NCBI RefSeq assembly: GCF_002929495.1
Contig: NZ_PJJJ01000033.1
Span: forward strand, 132,123 to 196,122
Source of the DNA: Cryobacterium sp. Y82
GTDB lineage: Bacteria; Actinomycetota; Actinomycetes; Actinomycetales; Microbacteriaceae
Length of the DNA: 64,000 nt
Direction of reading: 5' to 3'
The position numbers were made by a program, and so were the translations under genes. The first letter of the stretch is position 1. Each line of letters opens with the position of its first letter. This document shows positions 60,840-64,000 of the stretch, one piece after another. The notes under the pieces were generated by a model. That model did no database searches and was not told the origin of the DNA. It saw only the letters and a program-made list of their open reading frames with translations.

Positions 60840-61444
60840 TCCCGGTGCACTTGGAGCACTCGGAAGCCCTTGCTGATGGCCTCGCGGGTGGTTTCGAAGT
60901 GGGACGGGAGTTCGGCCGCGAGCCAACGCTGGAGCGAGTCCGAGCCGAGGTTGCGCTGGATGACGAGCCAGGCATCCGCTTCCGGTTCGAGGCGAGGCAG
61001 CCAGGTCTGCATGAGCCCGTGCAGTTCGTCCTTGCCGACGCGAATGGGCGGGTTCGACCAGATCGTACGAAACGATACGTCCGTTGGCACGTCGGCGGCG
61101 AGCACGGCTTTGACGTTCGTCAGGCCAAGGGTGGCCGCGTTGGTGCGCACGAGATCGAGGGCACGCTCGTTGACGTCGACGGCCCAGATGGTTGCAGCGG
61201 GGGAAGCGAGCGCGAGGTGCAGCGCGATGGGTCCCCAGCCGCAGCCAAGATCGAGAAAATGGCCAGTCAATGGTGGCTCGGGGGCGTACTTGAGTAAGAC
61301 CTCGGTGCCGGTGTCAATGTGCGCAGGGCTGAACACCGAATTGGCTGTCGTCAAAAGCCGATCTTGGCCGTGCAATTGCACGGTGATCTGGCGCGTTTTC
61401 AGTGCGGTGCCGGGCGCCGGAGAAAAATAGTGGTCGGACGACAT
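60836..61444 (-). CDS. Class I SAM-dependent methyltransferase (RsmC/MTS-like)
   Basis: A 202-residue protein of the MTS family: SAM motif [18 protein letters not shown], motif [14 protein letters not shown] and the N6-methyl signature NPPIRVGK. This matches the small-domain RsmC/RlmG type, so an rRNA guanine-N2 methyltransferase is likely but unproven. The ATG at 61444 has GAAAGG at 7 nt; the 5 extra codons upstream are dropped. Confidence 0.82.
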   Translation of the reverse strand: MSSDHYFSPAPGTALKTRQITVQLHGQDRLLTTANSVFSPAHIDTGTEVLLKYAPEPPLTGHFLDLGCGWGPIALHLALASPAATIWAVDVNERALDLVRTNAATLGLTNVKAVLAADVPTDVSFRTIWSNPPIRVGKDELHGLMQTWLPRLEPEADAWLVIQRNLGSDSLQRWLAAELPSHFETTREAISKGFRVLQVHRD

Positions 61445-61470
61445 AAGGGAACCTTTCAACTTCGTTCAAC

Positions 61471-61476
61471 TAAGGT
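61471..61476 (+). promoter_or_regulatory. -10 box of leaderless hflX
   Basis: TAAGGT lies 7 nt before the ATG at 61484. Confidence 0.45.
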
Positions 61477-61483
61477 TAATGGG

Positions 61484-63061
61484 ATGAATGATCCAACGGC
61501 GCCCTCGGGCAACGACACGGTAGAAAACCCAGGCGCAGAATCCCTCGACGCAGACGACGTTGTGGCGAGAGTGCTGGCCAGCGCCGACAGCAAAGCTGCC
61601 GGGTACTCCCTGTTCCGGAGCGGGTCAGCCCAGGCCCTCCAAGCACAGACCTTGGGCGAGTACGACGGCAGCGACCACGACGGTGACCAGTCCGAACGGG
61701 CCGACCGCAACGCCCTGCGCCGCGTCGGTGGCCTGTCCACCGAGCTCGAAGACGTCACCGAGGTCGAATACCGCCAGATTCGTCTGGAAAACGTTGTACT
61801 GGTAGGCGTTTATACTCACGGCACCGTCGATGACGCGGAAAACTCCATGCGCGAACTCGCGGCCCTCGCAGAAACTGCAGGGGCGACCGTGCTCGACGGG
61901 TTGCTACAGCGCCGCGCTACCCCCGATCCGAGCACCTACCTCGGCAAGGGCAAGGCCCAGGAAGTCGCCGACATCGTGAAGGCGCTTGGCGCCGACACGG
62001 TTATTGCCGACACCGAACTCGCGCCGAGCCAGCGGCGTGCCCTCGAAGACGTGGTCAAGGTCAAGGTCATCGATCGTACAGCCGTGATCCTCGACATTTT
62101 CAGCCAGCATGCCAAGAGTCGCGAGGGTAAGGCGCAGGTTGAACTCGCGCAGATGGCCTACATGCTGCCTCGCCTGCGTGGTTGGGGTGACTCGATGTCC
62201 CGCCAGGCCGGCGGTCAGGTCGGTGGCGCCGGAGCGGGAATGGGGTCGCGTGGCCCCGGTGAGACCAAGATTGAACTTGACCGTCGCCGCATCCACACCC
62301 GGATGTCCAAACTGCGCAAGCAGATGGTCGAGATGAAGCCGGCCCGGGAGGCCAAACGCGCCAACCGCAAGCGCAACGCCGTTCCGTCCGTCGCCATCGT
62401 TGGGTACACCAACGCGGGCAAGTCCAGCCTGCTCAACCGGATCACCAAGGCCGGGCTACTCGTTGAGAACTCCCTGTTCGCGACCCTCGACGCGACCGTG
62501 CGTAAGTCGACGACCACTGACGGACGCCTGTATACCCTCACCGACACGGTCGGCTTTGTGCGCAACCTGCCCCACCAACTGGTCGAAGCCTTCCGCTCCA
62601 CCCTCGAAGAGGTCGCCGATGCCGACGTCATCGTGCACGTTGTTGACGGATCGCACCCCGATCCGGTTGCCCAGCTCGCCACGGTGCGCGACGTCATCTC
62701 CGAGGTCGGCGCCCGCGACATTCCCGAACTCGTCGTCTTTAATAAGAGCGACCTGATCAGCGACGATGACCGGCTTGTTCTGCGTGGCCTTGAGCCGAAG
62801 GCGACGTTTGTGTCTGCCCGCACCGGTGAGGGCATCGAGACCGTGCTCGCCGCCGTGGCGCTGCTGCTTCCGACACCGCAGATCGAACTCGACCTGCTCA
62901 TTCCCTACGACCGGGGTGACCTCGTCGCAGTTTTGCACGATCTGGGCCGCATCGAGACGACCGAATATGTGGAGACCGGCACCCATGTCACGGCGTTCGT
63001 CACCGCGGAGATTGAACCGCAGTTCGCGCCGTTCGTCATTCTGCCCGCAGTCTCCTCCTAG
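61484..63061 (+). CDS. hflX: GTPase HflX
   Basis: A 525-residue protein: N-terminal ~100 residues poorly conserved and acidic, then the HflX nucleotide-binding domain (LLQRRATPDPSTYLGKGKAQE), a Gly-rich linker GGAGAGMGSRGPGETKIE, and the G domain (G1 GYTNAGKSSLLN, G3 DTVGFVRNLP, G4 NKSD). HflX splits stalled ribosomes. The leaderless ATG at 61484 replaces the longer frame upstream. Confidence 0.94.
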   Translation: MNDPTAPSGNDTVENPGAESLDADDVVARVLASADSKAAGYSLFRSGSAQALQAQTLGEYDGSDHDGDQSERADRNALRRVGGLSTELEDVTEVEYRQIRLENVVLVGVYTHGTVDDAENSMRELAALAETAGATVLDGLLQRRATPDPSTYLGKGKAQEVADIVKALGADTVIADTELAPSQRRALEDVVKVKVIDRTAVILDIFSQHAKSREGKAQVELAQMAYMLPRLRGWGDSMSRQAGGQVGGAGAGMGSRGPGETKIELDRRRIHTRMSKLRKQMVEMKPAREAKRANRKRNAVPSVAIVGYTNAGKSSLLNRITKAGLLVENSLFATLDATVRKSTTTDGRLYTLTDTVGFVRNLPHQLVEAFRSTLEEVADADVIVHVVDGSHPDPVAQLATVRDVISEVGARDIPELVVFNKSDLISDDDRLVLRGLEPKATFVSARTGEGIETVLAAVALLLPTPQIELDLLIPYDRGDLVAVLHDLGRIETTEYVETGTHVTAFVTAEIEPQFAPFVILPAVSS

Positions 63062-63552
63062 GTCCGTGAGTCAGTAGCGGCACAGTTCAAAGCACCGATC
63101 GATTTCCCGGGTCGGGGGTGTTGGTCCGGGCAGCATACGTGTGCGCAATTCTGGTGTCCGTCCCCGCTACGGACCGCAAGCATGTTTCCCGCGACGTGCG
63201 TGAGGGTATTAAGCCGACGCTGGCGTGACGGAGCAACACCCGCACCGGTCTCCCTGTGGCTCGCTGTGCGACGACCTTCGATTGAACGCGACCGTATCGC
63301 CGCGCGTTGTTTGGTCGAGCATCACACGCACTGCCCTCGAGAGCGCCACGCGACCGCATCTCTTGTTTCGGGGCCGGCTGCACGTGCACGCGGTCACCCG
63401 CTGTTGCCACGCCGCTTAAAAATGACCCCTTCCGGGGACTACTGCGGCCCCCGCGAAATGAGTTATGGTCAAAATCTTGGGGAGATCTCATATATTCCGA
63501 CGTGAGCGCACCCGAGAACCCGAAGAAAACCGGCCCTACCCGAGGATGACCG
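63062..63552. other. 491-bp non-coding region before the glycosyltransferase gene
   Basis: No gene is supported apart from the short leader ORF at its end. A GTCCGT/ACGGAC hairpin lies at 63156-63174 and a TATATT box at 63491-63496. The rest may hold a leader RNA; no riboswitch class was recognised. Confidence 0.4.
63502..63549 (+). CDS. Possible 15-aa leader ORF of the glycosyltransferase gene
   Basis: GTG 5 nt after a TATATT box opens 15 codons (MSAPENPKKTGPTRG) that stop 3 bp before the glycosyltransferase ATG. The GAGGA ribosome site of the next gene lies in its last codons. Confidence 0.3.
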   Translation: MSAPENPKKTGPTRG

Positions 63553-64000
63553 ATGTCAATGAAAACCGCAGCTTCGCCTGCCCGAAAACGCCAAATAGGT
63601 GCTGAACGCACCACCCAGCCACTGCCCACGGTTCACGAACGACCCAGTGACTCGAAGATCACCTGGGGTCGTCTGGCCATCATCGCCACGGTGGTGTCGT
63701 GGCTGGGCTATCTGATCTACACTGTCATGCGTGAGTTCCTCAATAACGGAACCGAAAGCTTCCGCTTCACAACCGAGGCAATCTCCTACCTCATCGTCGT
63801 TACGTTTCTGACCTTCTCTGCGCTGATGTACCTCGTGGCCAGGCAGGGGGCGTTGCAGCGATTCCGTGACCACGTGCGCGTTCCGAGGGCCGAACTTGAC
63901 AGCCATTTCGCAAGGCGCCACGGGCCGATGACGGTGCTGGTACCGTCCTACAGCGAGGAACCCGGGGTTGTTCGGGCCACCCTCTGGTCGGCGGCTTTGC
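63553..64000 (+). CDS. Family 2 glycosyltransferase (cellulose-synthase-like), N-terminal part
   Basis: The frame is open to the window edge (149 codons seen). A basic, low-complexity N-terminus is followed by two membrane helices (~37-55 and ~75-95), then the start of a GT-A fold: MTVLVPSYSEEPGVVRATLW, typical of BcsA/processive GT2 enzymes at the first substrate-binding strand. The catalytic Asp motifs lie beyond the edge. The product is probably an extracellular polysaccharide. GAGGATG sits upstream of the ATG. Confidence 0.75.
   Translation, partial: MSMKTAASPARKRQIGAERTTQPLPTVHERPSDSKITWGRLAIIATVVSWLGYLIYTVMREFLNNGTESFRFTTEAISYLIVVTFLTFSALMYLVARQGALQRFRDHVRVPRAELDSHFARRHGPMTVLVPSYSEEPGVVRATLWSAAL

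Noticed and set aside
63062..63552. A known riboswitch before the glycosyltransferase gene
   Set aside because: I compared it by eye with c-di-GMP and c-di-AMP classes and saw no matching core; covariance search needed.

Overview
The window reads as one continuous chromosomal segment from a high-GC actinobacterium, most likely a member of the Microbacteriaceae (order Micrococcales). The conserved block ftsK-pgsA-cinA-clgR-DUF3046-recA-recX-miaB-miaA-dapF-hflX is the usual actinobacterial order. A DUF7882-type small protein, ThyX in place of ThyA, and many leaderless genes with a TAnnnT -10 box exactly 6-7 nt before the start codon point the same way. No rRNA, tRNA, CRISPR array, prophage or insertion sequence was recognised. 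Two genes run off the edges: a luciferase-like oxidoreductase on the left and a family 2 glycosyltransferase on the right.

Layout. 1-4.7 kb: end of a flavin oxidoreductase, an AI-2E family transporter, a three-domain kinase/M23-like/class III aminotransferase fusion, and DUF7882. 4.9-11.2 kb: rpsO and pnp, separated by an amino-acid permease and a secreted GH88-type hydrolase. 11.3-12.6 kb: a secreted SGNH hydrolase and an ArsR regulator with a near-perfect leaderless promoter. 12.6-19.7 kb (minus strand): a tightly overlapping six-gene operon for a membrane complex related to energy-converting hydrogenases. Its catalytic subunit has none of the four Ni-Fe cysteines and its FeS subunit has lost one of four cluster cysteines.

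19.9-31.9 kb: branched-chain amino acid and leucine catabolism. An Lrp regulator is divergent from a branched-chain 2-oxoacid dehydrogenase (E1 alpha, E1 beta, E2). After a PCD-VOC fusion gene, a TetR regulator with two operators faces a five-gene operon: methylcrotonyl-CoA carboxylase beta and alpha, acyl-CoA dehydrogenase, MaoC hydratase and CitE-like lyase. Together these can take leucine-derived 2-oxoacid to HMG-CoA-level cleavage. 32-38.6 kb: glutathione peroxidase, a small protein with Y-I/V-S repeats, RNase J behind a leaderless upstream ORF, RF3, an aldo/keto reductase and a TetR regulator.

38.8-63.1 kb: M16 peptidase, phosphatase, GNAT, dapB, a TPR membrane protein, SDR epimerase, OsmC, a thioredoxin/DUF4395 pair, thyX and dapA. 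A three-gene MacB-type ABC efflux cassette then splits dapA from ftsK, and the conserved recA-hflX block follows. Lysine biosynthesis is spread over dapB, dapA and dapF. The 11.2-38.8 kb part looks like accessory material set between pnp and the M16 peptidase gene, which are commonly neighbours in actinobacteria.

The strongest leads are the Ni-Fe-less hydrogenase-related complex with a 24-bp AT-rich palindrome in its promoter region, the kinase-lyase fusion, the repeat peptide at 32.8 kb, the upstream ORF of RNase J, the set of leaderless genes, and a long inverted repeat after bkdC. All functional statements are read from sequence and memory of protein families; no search was run.
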